Part shown: positions 1 to 12,495 of the stretch, in pieces | Layout of the letters: every line of letters begins with the position of its first letter | Numbering within the stretch: the stretch's first letter is position 1 | Origin: Parasponia andersonii | Lineage: Eukaryota; Streptophyta; Magnoliopsida; Rosales; Cannabaceae | Length of the DNA stretch: 64,000 nucleotides | Assembly: GCA_002914805.1 (NCBI GenBank) | Contig: JXTB01000606.1 | Coordinates: forward strand, 92,409 to 156,408 | Reading direction: 5' to 3' | Translations under genes and position numbers: made by a program | The notes under the pieces: generated by a model | Database searches by the model: none | The model's input: the letters and a program-made list of their open reading frames with translations, nothing else | What the model was told of the DNA's origin: nothing

Positions 1-1932
1 GAAAACTCCTTCCCTCATCAAAGGGGCATCCCACACCGCGCTAATCTTGTCCCGCTTCAACGAGACACATCATAACATCCGCAAATCCCGCTTCAACGGG
101 AGAGTCTGCATCAACAGACTTACCTATCCAGCTCCGACAGACTAACAATTGCCATTAAAACTTATCTTATAAAATTTGTACAATGGTACTCATTTTCAAA
201 TACTCTTATAATACAAATCTCCATTTGTATGCAAAACATGCCATGCACATGCCATTTCATAACTTTCAGGAACAAGTAAGTTTCACATAAATACATCTTC
301 CGTATAGTTCTTGTGATGCAGTTGTAAGTCTTTACTTACCTCGTGTCCTGAATAGGAATCGATAGTGGAAAGAGTCAATATCCTCTAGAGATTGGTGTGC
401 TAATCACCTGTCATAATTTACTATTACTCAAGATGCAAATTTTACAAAAAGAATGCATTAAGATATTTGAACAATACCGAAATCAAAACTTTCACCAATT
501 TAGGAAACTTAATCTTAAAATGACTCAGGAGTGTATAAATCACTTAAGGTACTTGGTAGTCAATAACTAGCATTGAAAAACTGTTCAAAAGTATTTAAAA
601 TATGAATGCTAGTTCATTAGCACAAAATTATCCAAAATGGCACATAATTTTGTAAAAACAAGTCCATTTGCTCCTAAATGGTGCCATTTCATTTTAAAAA
701 CATTTGGACAGCACCTCCCCTATTTTAGGGACAATCCCACATGATTAAAATCATGGTTTTAAACCTGAAATAACAATTTACAATTCAATTCCCACATATA
801 CACATCAAAGAGGATCACTTGGAATGGCATAAGCACACTTGAACATTTTTTCCGGTTTAAACAAAATTTAAAACCACTTTTACACTTGTGTGTCATCACA
901 ACCAGCCACCAAATGAGTGTAAGAAATAATAGAATCAATAAAATATACACTCCAAGTTTAAGAAATCAGATTACAAATATAGAACTTAATCTACTACATA
1001 TGAAAAAAAAACTTAATTCCATAAATAGCAAACTTTGGGGCTTTAGATCTAACTCTAATCCTCCACTTAAATTCTATGTTTCAAGCAATATATAAGGTTC
1101 CTAGGACCATCATTCATCAAATAATAGCTTAGGCTTAAGAGCTGAAATAAAGGAAATTCATTACAAATTCAAAATCCTACTTAAACCTTACTTTGACTAG
1201 TTTGGGTCTTTGCTAGACTTCTTGTCTTCTATCTCCACCAAACTGATTTCCAAGGCTTAGAAATAGATTTTTGAACTTAATACGACCTAAAGAAACAAAT
1301 ATTTAAGTAGGAACAACTAGAGAATTGAAATTATAGGAAAAGACCTAGAAAGAAGAATTAGTAGAACTACCTTGACTAGTTTTGATCTATCTTGCTTTCT
1401 AGAGCTCCAACTTGAGTTCTACCACTTGGAAACTCTTGGAGATGGTTAAGGGAAGTTGAGAGAAGTGTAAAAAAGGTATTGGAGAGGCTCAGGTCGTGGC
1501 TGGAGAGAAAGGGAAAGCAAATGACCAGATTTGGTCAAAAGATCAATACTTAAAGGCTAAGAATGGCATAACTTAAATTCTAAGGGGTATTTTAGGTATT
1601 TTGCTCATTACCTTCCATGTGTCAAGCTCTAAAATATCCTTAACATACTCACCACGTTACTAGTCAATCCTATACACCCAAGTGTAGACCAAAATGGTGA
1701 AACCTAGCTTAGAAAGTGAAATCTAGCCATACTTTGACTTATGATCCTATATGGCCAATCTTACTCTAATTTGGTGGAATCTAGCCCCATAACCAATCAT
1801 TAAGCATACAAATAAGTCAATTACACTCCAATTAACAATGCAAACATAGTATTACTTTCATAATTATATTCTTTGTTCTTTTAGCACACCAAGCTCTCTC
1901 TCTCTCTGAGGGTATTGAACCTTTACACTGCA
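1..1932 (+). repeat. LTR-like repeat, copy A (cut by window edge)
   Basis: From about 130 to 1932 this sequence aligns base for base, with moderate divergence, to 2650-4618. Shared landmarks are the CCGACAGACTAA stretch, the CTTGTGATGCAGTT...CTTACCT stretch, the CACCTCCCCTATTTT stretch and the end CCTTTACACTGCA. The copy ends in CA and, two bases later, the second copy begins with TGTAACACC. TG...CA ends and a length above 2 kb suggest the LTR of a Gypsy-type retrotransposon; the family is inferred from general look only. No coding capacity is visible. The short open frames here (for example 886-1095) have no recognisable domain and I do not call them genes. Confidence 0.5.
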
Positions 1933-2439
1933 TTTGTAACACCACCTAGCTTAACTATATGACTGTGTAGGTTAACTATATAACCCATATTTTTAGTTTT
2001 TGCAAAAAGGTGGGCCAAATTTAAACTTTTTGAGCTCTAAAACAAAAGAAACTACGCGGCATTACTTTTTGAAAGTGTCTTTACAAAATATACAACTAAA
2101 AACTCCATATCTGTTTATCTTGCCATCAGTAGTAATATTTACAATACACTAGAATAAAAAAATACAAATAAAACGCCGCCCACAAGTCAAGCTCGTCTAT
2201 ATCGGTATGATCATGGCGACAAGAAAGCGTGCTAGCCAACTAGCAACTCTATACATCAAAAATGTCCTCACCTACATCACAGGAACTAAATGAGCTAATG
2301 CTCAGTAAGTAAAGATCATGCATGCTTGTGAGCATGATTCATGCATAAACTTTATTGAAATTCCTATTGTACTCTTTCTTTCATAACTTTCCATTTTGAT
2401 GCACTTTTCTTAGAAAACATTTGTTTATAGGGCCCTTGA

Positions 2440-2675
2440 GTACATTACAAAGTCGCGGTAGTCGGTAGGCCGTGCCCACCTGTGCGGGAAGGAAAACACA
2501 TGGCCAATGTGAACCATACCTACCCAACGCAGACCGACTAAGTAATGCACCTGATAATTCTCATAGTACAATGCTCAGTCCCGACAGCCGGTAAGCCGTG
2601 CCCACCTATGCGGGATGGATGCCTGTGCAAACCATACTTACCCAACGCAGACAGACTAAACACTGTACTTAAAAC
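2440..2675 (+). repeat. Two tandem copies of a 125-bp GC-richer subrepeat
   Basis: The block GCCGTGCCCACC...TACCCAACGCAGAC...GACTAA occurs twice with a period of 125 bp (GCCGTGCCCACC at about 2469 and 2594). It stands out by GC content from its AT-rich neighbours. Such subrepeats are common in the U3 part of plant LTRs. A related but different stretch with GACAGACTAA lies at the window start. Confidence 0.6.
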
Positions 2676-4235
2676 ATATCTCGTAAAATTAGTACAATGG
2701 TATTACTTTAAATCCAATGTGTGGAAAACTTTACTTCATTGAAAATCATGCTTAATGATCATGCCATGCTTATGTTTCCGTAAGCTTTGCAACAACAATA
2801 TGAATAACATATAATTGAAAAAATACACATAAGCATGCAGGAAAACATTTTGTATCTACTATTGTTCTTGTGATGCAGTTAAAATAAATCTTCACTTACC
2901 TTGTGTCCGGTAGAAAAGATAGTGGAAAGGGTCAGTATCCTCTGTGGCAAGGTGTGTGGAAGACCTGATGTCAATTTTATTACTAACATTATTACTACAA
3001 TGTAAAATGCTTAAAGAAAACAAGTACAAGACCGAATCACAGCTTTTACAAAAGAAGAAACCCTAATCACAAAATGAACCAAAATGTCATCTACTTTCAT
3101 AAAAACTAGTCCATTAGCTTCTAAATGGTACCATTTGGTTCTAGAAATATTTGGACAGCACCTCCCCTATTTTTATGACATCCCCACATGATTAAAATCA
3201 TGGTTTAAGACCTGTAATAACAATCAACAAGCCAATTCCCACATATATAATTCAAAGAGGCTCATTTAGAGCAACCTAGGTATACTTGAATTCCTTTCGT
3301 TTTAAACAAAGTTTAAAACCACTTTTACACTTTTCTATTGTCNATCAGATTACAAGTATGGGGAGCTTATTCTAACAATGGAACACTTGAAAACACATGA
3401 ATCCACAAGTAGCAAACTTTGGGGCTTTAGGATTAACTTTAATGTTCCACTTAAATTCTATTTTTCCAGCCATATATAAGGTTTTCTTAGACCTTAATTC
3501 ATCAAATAAAAGCTTTAATTAAAGAGCTAAAGCCATGGAAATAAATTACCAATTCTAAATTCCACAAAAAACTCACCTTGACTAGTTTGAACTTTTGTTG
3601 AAGCTCTTGCCTTCTACTTCCACAAAACTGATTTCTAAGGCTTTGAAATTGATCTTAGGACTCAAGAGGACCTAGAGGAAACATTACTTAAGTAGTATCA
3701 AGTGGAGAATTGAAATAACAATACAAAACCTAGGAAGAAGAACTAGTAGAATTACCTTGACTAGTTTAGAGCTATCTTGCTTTCTTGAACTCCAAATTGA
3801 GTTCTACCACTTGGAAACACTTGGAAGTGGTTAAGGGAGCTGAGAGTAGTCTAAAAATGAGTGGGAGAGTTTCTGGTCGTGGCTGGAGAGAAAGGAGAAG
3901 AAAATGACCAGATTTGGACTAAAAGTGATACTTAATGACTAAGAAATGGCATAAGTTAAGTTCTAAGGGGTATTTTGGGAATTTCGCACCTTACTTTCCA
4001 TGTGTCCAGCTCTAAAACATCCTTAGCATACTCACCACGTTTCTGGTCCATCCTATACACCCAAGTGTAGACCAAAATGGTGAAACCTAGCTTAGAAGAT
4101 GAAAACTAGTCATACTTTGACCTAAAATCACATATGGCTAATCTTATTGTAATCTAGTGGAACCTAGACCCATAACCAATCATTAAACATAAAAATAAGT
4201 CAATTTGACTCCAATTAATAATGCAAACATAGTAT

Positions 4236-4535
4236 CAATGCCTAATTAATCGAATGCACAAAATTAACATTACGCGATTAAGCCGAACCTAAGCTAGATT
4301 AGTGTAATTAAACACAGTTCTGTACCGTGACTGCCACCTCGTGCTTACCTGGAATGAATATTTTTTTTTTTTTTGAAAATGCTAGAAATGAGTCCTAAAT
4401 ATTAAATTGAAGCCATTTGACGTGTTAAATTCACAGTGAATTTGGCTCCGAAAAGCATGAAAGATGCATCTTATCAAAAAACTACTATTTGACTATGTTA
4501 TCAATAGACATTTTTTTTTTTTAATGCATGTGCAT
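4236..4535. mobile_element. 300-bp insertion inside LTR-like copy B
   Basis: Copy A lacks this segment, so the insertion is seen directly by comparison. It is flanked by the 7-bp repeat ATAGTAT (4229-4235 and 4536-4542), a likely target-site duplication. The insert has two T-runs (about 4357 and 4511), so a SINE or retroposed sequence on the minus strand is possible, but I recognise no tRNA-derived head. Family unknown. Confidence 0.5.
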
Positions 4536-4618
4536 ATAGTATTATTATTCATGAATATATTATTTGTTCTTTTCACACACCAGCTCTCTCTCTGAGGGTA
4601 CTGAGCCTTTACACTGCA

Positions 4619-7100
4619 CGGGAACCCTTCGACCAATATTAGTACAATAACACAGTTGAAAGTATTTAACAATAAAGAATGAGAAATTTACTGTAAAGTT
4701 AATTCTAGTCACTTGATATGTCTATTATGCAATATGAACATGTTTATTATTGGCCTATTATGCATGTGAGAATCTTGGGCATTACATCCTATCTTTACCT
4801 AGCAAAGCTTAGAATAATTTTGTATTACCTAGTATACCGAAAAGTAGGGTTAATCTTATAAGGAATTAGTCTAAATAAGTTACTACTAATCCTAAGATGA
4901 AAGGGGATTAATCTAAATAAGTTGCTACTAATCCTAAAGTGAAGGGGGATTAAAGACTAACTTAAATTGAAAATAAATAAAATGCAAACAAAATAAAATA
5001 AAATAGTTAAAGTTTCATTCTCCACAACTAAACAATCATGTTAACTTAAATCCTAATTCTATATTCAATTATCTACTAAAGTTATCAACTATAGATAACC
5101 TACAAACACACAACTATTACGTTATTTCCTTAGATTATATGCTCTCTAGACAAATATTATAACTAACTTATTTCTATCAAATAATTTCTACTTGAGACTA
5201 TAGACCGCGGTACTGGTCTTCGTGAGTTGGGACATTGGAGGCCCGTTTTAATGGCCCACAACTTATTCTTCGTGTTGGAAGTGACCTAAATACCTCCCAA
5301 TCTTAAGTGCCTATAAATAGGATGTTCTATAGCAAATAGAGGCAGTCATAGACACTAAGAAGCCACAAAAATACATTGAAGACCTAGAGAGAGAAGGGAG
5401 AACTTAGAGGCCGCTACAACTGTTATATTCGTTATTCTTTCTGTTCTTTTTAGTTTTTATTTGTTTTTATTACTCTAGTATGATGTTTCTCTTATTTATT
5501 CTTATATACATCCTAGATTAGGTTCTAAATTAGATTAACAGTGTTCTCAAATCCCTATATATGATTATTATTTAGTTTCAGATTCTATACATATACCAAT
5601 TATTTATTTTGAAGTTGTTTATATTCTTCTATTTTGAATTGTTCCTATCTTTTATTTGAGATGGCTACTTAATGATTGATAATGAAATATATTACTAGGG
5701 TTTGGCATTTGTTATATTCGAATATGTAGATAGCAAAATATAGTTGGTATACTCATTCAATGTAGTAATTATAGTGAAGAATATAACCTAGGTTAAGAAT
5801 TTGCATTTGTGATAATTACCTAGATCAATAGATCTTTGTCTATTTAATGGTTCTATTGATGAGCTCCATTATTGTGACGCACGAACTCGCTTCATCCTAC
5901 TTTGCTTCTTTTTGCTCATTCTTGACCCATTTTAGCTCCTTTTCATTATTTAATCTCCAAAATACTTAGAAACACAATAACACCACAATTAGTCTTAGAT
6001 TGATTAAAAAAAAAAGCTAACAAAGTAGCATGAAAAGTAACTATCATTTGGATGCAAAATTAACAACTATCACCTAACTTATATTGTGCATATTTTCTTC
6101 AATGGTAAACAAAAATTGAATCATGTTTTAGAAAATGTTTCTTTTAGATATTTAAGACCTATTTTTGGGTTTTCTCAAAATGGTTTGCAATATTTAGAAA
6201 GAGTATGAATCCCCAAAAGCTGTAATTAAATTTATAGGAGTAACAGGAGTTTAATGAAGATTTCAAATGAAATCCTAGTCTACATTGTGTGAATCATTTA
6301 TTGTCAGGACACGATTTCTCAGACACTATTTCTAAAATAAATATCTTCATTAAAGCTTAAATTTCAGTTGATGCTTCTTATACCCTTAACTGTTATAAAA
6401 GAAATTATTATACCCTTAATTTTTCTTAATTCAATTGATTTTTATATTGAGAAAATCTTTCTTTTCCAGCTAACATATTTGGACTTAAATTATTGACTAT
6501 CTAAGATCAAAAGCATGATAAACTTACTATTGGTAGAATTTTTTCTATAATTTCGGCTATGTTCATTTAAAAGCATAATAAAGCTGCATTTAATGAATTC
6601 TTTTCTATAATACTAGTTATATTCCCCTCCTTTCTAAGAGCTCGTTATTTTTTATTAATTAGATTTGTAGCGTCCAAACCTATTATTAAGGGCTTTTTGT
6701 TTAAATTATCACATCATATATACTTTAAGTTTAAATTATCGAACTTGGGAAAATTATACATTAGTCAAATAAGAAATTATTATTTTTTCATATGAATGTT
6801 ACTTTTCTCTTATTTCTTTTATATTAAGCTTTGTTTTTATTATGTGCTTGTGTATATAATATTGTGAAGTTTTTAGATAATCTTCATTAAGTGTCATTGA
6901 AGAGAGAATTTAGGTATTTTTTTAGATTGTTTGAACCTTAGAAACTAATCCTTGAAAAGTTTATTCCTAGTTAACCCCACTTGAGCATATTTGTCATCAC
7001 CTTTGTAAGTGTATCCAAACCAATGAATTCCTATTTCTGAAACCCATCACTAGTAGGCATAATTAAATTATATTCTTACATAATTCATTGAGTATAAAGA
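4619..7100. other. Intergenic, LTR-like remains, no gene
   Basis: No coding region is visible. Around 5160-5480 there is an LTR-promoter-like stretch: TATAAATAG near 5311, then about 100 bases later a purine-rich AGAGAGAGAAGGGAGAAC leader and T-rich text. This resembles the promoter and R region of a Gypsy LTR on the plus strand. The rest is AT-rich and unassigned. Confidence 0.35.
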
Positions 7101-9470
7101 CATACTTGGGTTGCATTCGGAGAATTGTTAGTGCATTGGTTTGATATAAATAAAAGAAAACAAAAGAAGAAAATTGGTACAAATTATGTATTACCTTCTA
7201 TTTTTGTCAATATTAGGACAATGTTGAGTTTTAGGAGTAAGCTTTATGTTTCTTTTCTTTTTATAGTATTCCTTATATTATTTTCAAAAAAAAAAAGAGA
7301 AAAAAATAAAAATCAAAGAAAAAAATTCAAAAGAAAAGAAAAAATGAATTAAAGAATTATTTTGCATTTTGTGTAAAGCTACAAATAAGCTTGTTGTAGG
7401 AATAATTGAAGGAAGAAGAATGATGTAACGGGTGTTAGTGAGCAAATTTTCTTAGGAATTCTGCAAGATCTTTGAGTTATGATGTATGCCTAGAGCTATC
7501 CCAACTGAAAAATATCTTTCTTATCTATCTCTTACTCTGACCTTATATTACGACTCTTGAATGACCTTTTCATCTTCGATGATATTCTAACCTACATTAG
7601 TAAAGAGCAATATGAAGAATGGGCTTACACTAGTTCTAAGTTGCATTATTTAGAGATCATTCATAGTCTTCTAAGCACATCAGTCTATCTGATATTCATT
7701 TGATTGAGTGAGATTAACTGCACACATACGTATACAAGAGAGTCTTGAGTAGAGTAAAATCGATACTTGATGTTAAAATTCTATATATTTTCAATGGTTG
7801 CATTCTATTTGAATCAGGAGAACTTTGTGACTTTGAAAATACTTACACAATTATTGATTCGATTCAAAACTCATATATTATTGTTTGTGCTGGTACTTGA
7901 GTTGTCTTTTGCTTTCTCTTTCTTTGCTTTACTTGAGCATAAGCAAATGTTTGAATTTGAAGGTATTTGATGAAGTCATTATTTACCAACAAATCAAGTA
8001 CCTTTTGAGCTCAAATGGATGTGTATTTTTAAGGATTTTTATTAGTTTGACATTATTTTGTGCGGTTTTGTAGAATTTGTAAATAAATGGGAATTAAGGT
8101 AAAAGTGTGAAAAAAATGAGATTTTCAAAGCATTTTGGACCGAGGCATGACCAAAGAAGGCGAATCGATACAAAACAGGATGAAAACGAGTGGAAAATCT
8201 ACTTCTGACATAATGGGTGGCGTAGTTGAGGTGCAACTTGCGCCACTCATGCGTCACCCAAAATTCTGGTGTGGTGTAACTATTGCCCGTTGGATGCTTT
8301 GATTTTGCTTACTTGATTTTTGCTTGAACTAATGACCAAGAATCACCCACTTTGGAGTTCAAGATATAACCATTTAAACCAGAAATCCTAGTGTGGAGAA
8401 TAAGAGAGAAAAATATAAGAAAAAGACACAAAATTTTCTAGAAAGATAAAGCTTAAAGTTGGAGAATTCTTGAAGGAGACTTGGGAGAGATTCATGAGGA
8501 TTTGAAGACTTGAAGCTCATCTCTAAAAGAGTTTTTTTTTTCCTTTATCTCTATCCTGATCTCTATAAAAATTTGTATTGGGCATACTGTATTAACTTGT
8601 ATGGATTTATGAATTTCTAGTTGAGATTATTCATGCTACTATGTTTAGTTTGATAATTTATCTTAGGATTTGATGTACCCTTTTTATTCTTTGTAAAGAT
8701 TATTTTGTTAATTGTTTGTCTTGTTCCTATCTTGAATTCATTTATGTTTCTCTTTACTTAATGATTCTAATTTATGTGGCCTATAAATTAGTCTATCTTA
8801 GGTTGTGATTTTGATGCTCGGGAGCGAGTGACTTCATAAACTGGAATTGAGAAATATAGTTTAGGTTATTGTGAGACCAGGAGTAGATCAACACTTAGAT
8901 AATCACTTTGAGAGTTTAGGTTATTGTGAGATAGGGAAGTGAGTGATTTCTTAACTTCCATCTAAGGGGTAGACTTAATGAACACTTAACTAAACATGTT
9001 AGATACGTATATCGACTTAGGTAGCTGAGTATATTATCTCATTTGATACTCCAAGAGGTAATGAGATTAGATTAGGTCCCTTAATTAGTGAGTTAAATAG
9101 AATTAGGTCAGTTTTTACTTAATTTGGTAAACTTTGGAGTAATTAGGTGAAATCGATTTCCTAATACATTCGTGCATAGTATTATCCACATTTTATTTAC
9201 GTATTTCTTTTTATCTTTGATTTTATTTATTTAATTTTCAATTCATTTAATTATGATGTTTTGATAAAATTAGATTATAATAATTCTGGTACTGAGTGAT
9301 AATTTAATACCCAATTTTTGTAGGATCGACCCTTCTTGCTACTACACTAGGCAGTTCTGACTTTTATTAGGACATTCTAGATTAGTGAATAGGAGGAATA
9401 ATACATTTGTAATTTGATTTATATTCGGCTACAAATGTTTATTAGTAGCCTATAATGTCATTAGTTGACA
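7100..9470 (+). mobile_element. Fossil 3' end and LTR of a Tat/Athila-like Gypsy element
   Basis: About 7100-8000 holds a non-coding A-rich stretch with long AAAAAGAAAA runs (7287-7345), as seen before the 3' LTR of Tat/Ogre elements. About 8000-9370 reads like an LTR, with GGATCGACCCTTCTTGCTACTACACTA (first part, near 9323) typical of the U5 end of Athila/Tat LTRs, and two GTTTAGGTTATTGTGAGA stretches near 8860 and 8920. I see no polyprotein. Borders are approximate and no second LTR was found. An old fossil fragment; the family call rests on remembered family signatures. Confidence 0.45.
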
Positions 9471-11159
9471 AGTACTAGAAAATTTTTTAGAGAAAAATGG
9501 GAAAGTATCGAGATTTGGTGATTCTAATAAGGGGAATAAAGCCGAGTTGATTCGTCGATATTCATAGGAGATTTCAAAAAAAATGATATCACACTCTTAA
9601 GCAGTCAAATTTCGTGTCAGGCCAAAAAATATAATATTTGGGAATAAAGTAATTTTCCTACTTTATGCAATTGATATATAATGTTATTAAAATTAGAACT
9701 TGTGAGCGGTAGAAGAAGCTTAATAAAATAGTTTTTATCTCATTATTCTATTGCGTACTCTTAAATTCTAAATGCAACTTTCTCTACAATAATCTCACTC
9801 TTAAGAATATGATTAAAGCCATAAGGACTATGATACTGACCTATGTTTTTCACTACAAGGTGAAGCTTAAAAAATCGTCATGTATGATTTGAGCAAGATA
9901 TTGACCTATGTAAGTTTTAATCTTAATAACTAGTATTTTAAAGATAACATATGTTAGATTTAGTACTAATAAATCTACTTAAGTATATAATAAATTAGTT
10001 TAATTTTAAAACTAACTCAAGTTTTCAAGTGAATGTTACTTATAGACGTATTCAAAGCATCAAGCTTTAAGATCAAAGATCAAGATACAAGACTATGTTT
10101 AGCTAGGTTATACTCATAGTTTTGTATTTGAATATTATATTGCATGTATTTAATCTTGCATTAGCTCAAGATTTTACGAAGTATTTTTCAAAGCTACTTA
10201 TGCTAAACTACAACAAAAGTTTTTAAAAGTATTTAAAAATTCATCATGATTTGCAAATAGCGAAAAGACCTTTCAAACTCTTAAACTATTATACATCTAT
10301 CATCTAAAGTCCCGAATTTCTTTAAATTATGTGAAAAGATGGCACTGTGTAAAATACATATTATTAGTTATTATTATAACTCTAAATAATTTTTTACTAA
10401 TGGTTCTAGTCTAACATTTCGTATAATAATGGCTAGCTTCTAGCTGGGTTGACTAATGGAAATGTTTGGTCAATTAGTAGAGCATCAGAGAGCAAATAGT
10501 GATTTTTTTTCTTTGCAAACTCTATAAATAGAACCTCATTTAATGTATTTAAGTCTATAGCACGAACTTACAATGATAAATAATTGCACTCAAAATGCCT
10601 TAGCTTACAATATTTACATTCAATTCTCTTTTAAATGAAATTAAGATAATCTTGGATAATCTATTGTGCTTTGCTATAAAATCTTCTAGTCTTAAATTGT
10701 ATCAAATACTCTTGTGTGGAGAATTCGTGAGTAAATGTTCACTCTTTCTCTAAAAAATATTTGAGTTAAGGTGAGGTTGTCATCAAAAGCTAAGCGATCC
10801 ATGTTTGATATGATAAAGCCAGAATTTAGACTATTGTTAAAGGTTTAGGGTGAGTCTTAAGAAGAATTCATTTGCAATTATAAATTTGTTGGTTAAGTCC
10901 CTTCTTTTTAATGTGATAATGAATGCTCAAAGGTGAAGTTATTTAGAGGCAGTGATATAAACAAATTATTATATTTGTTGAATGTCGTAAAAATAGTGTT
11001 TCTAATCACTCTAACCATATCTCTTTAATTTCTGGCAAGAAATTTGTTGATTGTGCCTTTTGTTTTACTATTAGTCTCTAATTTCTTTAAAAGTTGTTGT
11101 TTACTACTTTATTACTTTAAAAAGTTCGAAAAAGTTCTAAAACCCAGTTAACCCTCTTT
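9471..11159 (+). other. Intergenic with LTR-like promoter stretch, no gene
   Basis: AT-rich with no coding region. A TATA-like CTATAAATAGAACC at about 10531 is followed by a leader of the kind seen in Copia LTRs. It lies just upstream of the old Copia fossil at 11160 and could belong to that element's 5' LTR, but I could not find a matching 3' copy. Confidence 0.35.
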
Positions 11160-12109
11160 TTGGGTAGCACATCTTGGGATAACACAAAGTCCCTAATAAA
11201 TATGTGCCTAAAACTCTATTTGATTTATGGGTTGATAGATCACCATGTTTGGGATTGTCTAGCTAAAATTAGGATATACAGCCTTGTAAAAAGCAAATTA
11301 GACCTTAAAACTACTTATTGCTTCTTCACTGGCTATCCAAAAAATAATAAAGATTACATATTATATTATCCTAATCGTGTTAATGTTGAGTATATTACCA
11401 CAAAATCATTTAGAAATTGATTTGTGTAATTGTGTATACTCACACTAGAGAAAGAGTGTGTTGGCATTAATATTCCTATTGAATAAGAAAGGTATTGCTC
11501 AAATCCTATCAAAAGGGTATTGCTCAAATCCTACTAACCAAAAAAAGTTAAAAAAAATTAGAATTTATCTCTATTTCTTTAACAATTCAAACTTAATTAG
11601 AAGTATCTTTTAAATACTCTAAAAAGAATAGAAAATTTGCTTTGTCATATGACTATGTGGTATATCATGGTGTGAGTGACTATGATATTAGTCATGTTAT
11701 ATATATGATTCATATAACTAAACTATTTATAATTCTTTGTAGGGCTAGAAACCTTGGAATATGAGATGAACATAATAATGTATAGAGATTATAGAACTTC
11801 CTTGAAGGGTTTAAGCTCATTAAAGGTAAATGAGTTTACAAGATTAAGAAATACTCTAAAAGCAATGTGGAAGATGCAAAAAAAAAAAAAATTGGTATCC
11901 AAAAGTTTCATGCAAAAGGAAAGCACATATTATAATGAATGTATATGTCTGCTAAAGATTCATTGAAAATAGTTATGACACAAGTAGTACATTGTAGTCC
12001 AAAACTTTATCAAATAGATATAAAGCAATCTATTCTAAACAGGAACCTATGAGAAGGAATGTATATGTAACAATCATATGGTTTTATAAAGAAGGTGAAA
12101 AACCACTTA
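11160..12109 (+). mobile_element. Old Copia retrotransposon fossil, left part (integrase and RT remains)
   Basis: Translated pieces match the Copia polyprotein. Around 11200-11410 is the C-terminal integrase region (words like HVWDC and FFTGYPKNNKDY). Around 11860-12100 is the start of reverse transcriptase (SAKDSLKIVM and a following acidic-basic stretch). The copy is heavily broken. It stops at a Tourist-like MITE. Its continuation in the same orientation lies at 24,685, on the far side of the SIRE-like element, so a single older insertion was split by later ones. It belongs to a different Copia lineage from the SIRE-like copy. Confidence 0.7.
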
Positions 12110-12487
12110 CTTTATGTTTGGTAGGAAGGATGGAGATGATATAAAGGAGGGAAAGAAGAGTGGTAATTTTTTAAGTTATTTTGTAGAAAGGATGGAGAGT
12201 ATAAATTTATAAAATTACTAATTATTTATTTTTTATTCTTTATTAATTTTGTTGAAGGGTAAAAATATAAATCGCCATTCTTTTTTTTTTTTTCACTTAT
12301 TTCTCTAATCCATCCAAAGTGGGAGAGATAAAACTTAGTAGGCTCAAAAGAGGACATCATCCATCAACTTCTCCTCTCTTTTCCACTCTCCCCCCTTCCA
12401 AATAAGGGATCCTAATTCTTTCTCTAACCCTATCCCTTTCCTTCTCTCTCTCCATCCCTCTAAAAATCCCCTTTATTAAACACAATC
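12110..12487. mobile_element. Tourist-like (PIF/Harbinger) MITE
   Basis: The 378-bp element is flanked by TTA (12107-12109 and 12488-12490), the duplication typical of PIF/Harbinger. Its ends are imperfect inverted repeats: left CTTTATGTTTGGTAGGAAGG and right, read on the minus strand, GATTGTGTTTAATAAAGGGG. TGTTTGG near the tip is typical of Tourist elements. It has no coding capacity. It lies in the reverse-transcriptase region of the older Copia fossil and directly abuts the SIRE-like 5' LTR, which inserted 8 bases beyond it. Confidence 0.65.
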
Positions 12488-12495
12488 TTAGTATT

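Larger units (their letters stand above)
1935..4618 (+). repeat. LTR-like repeat, copy B, nearly complete
   Basis: This copy runs from TGTAACACC to ACACTGCA, about 2.68 kb, or 2.38 kb without the 300-bp insert at 4236-4535. Its right two thirds match copy A. The left part (about 1935-2650) holds text common in plant Gypsy LTRs, such as GAGCTAATGCTCAGTAAGTAAA near 2292. The five bases before and after do not match, so a clean insertion is not shown. It may be one of two solo LTRs, or a pair from an element that lost its inside. Old fossil, no genes. Confidence 0.5.

Noticed and set aside
7125-7352. 75-codon Lys-rich frame
   Set aside because: It is produced by A-rich runs in the 3' region of a Gypsy-type fossil.
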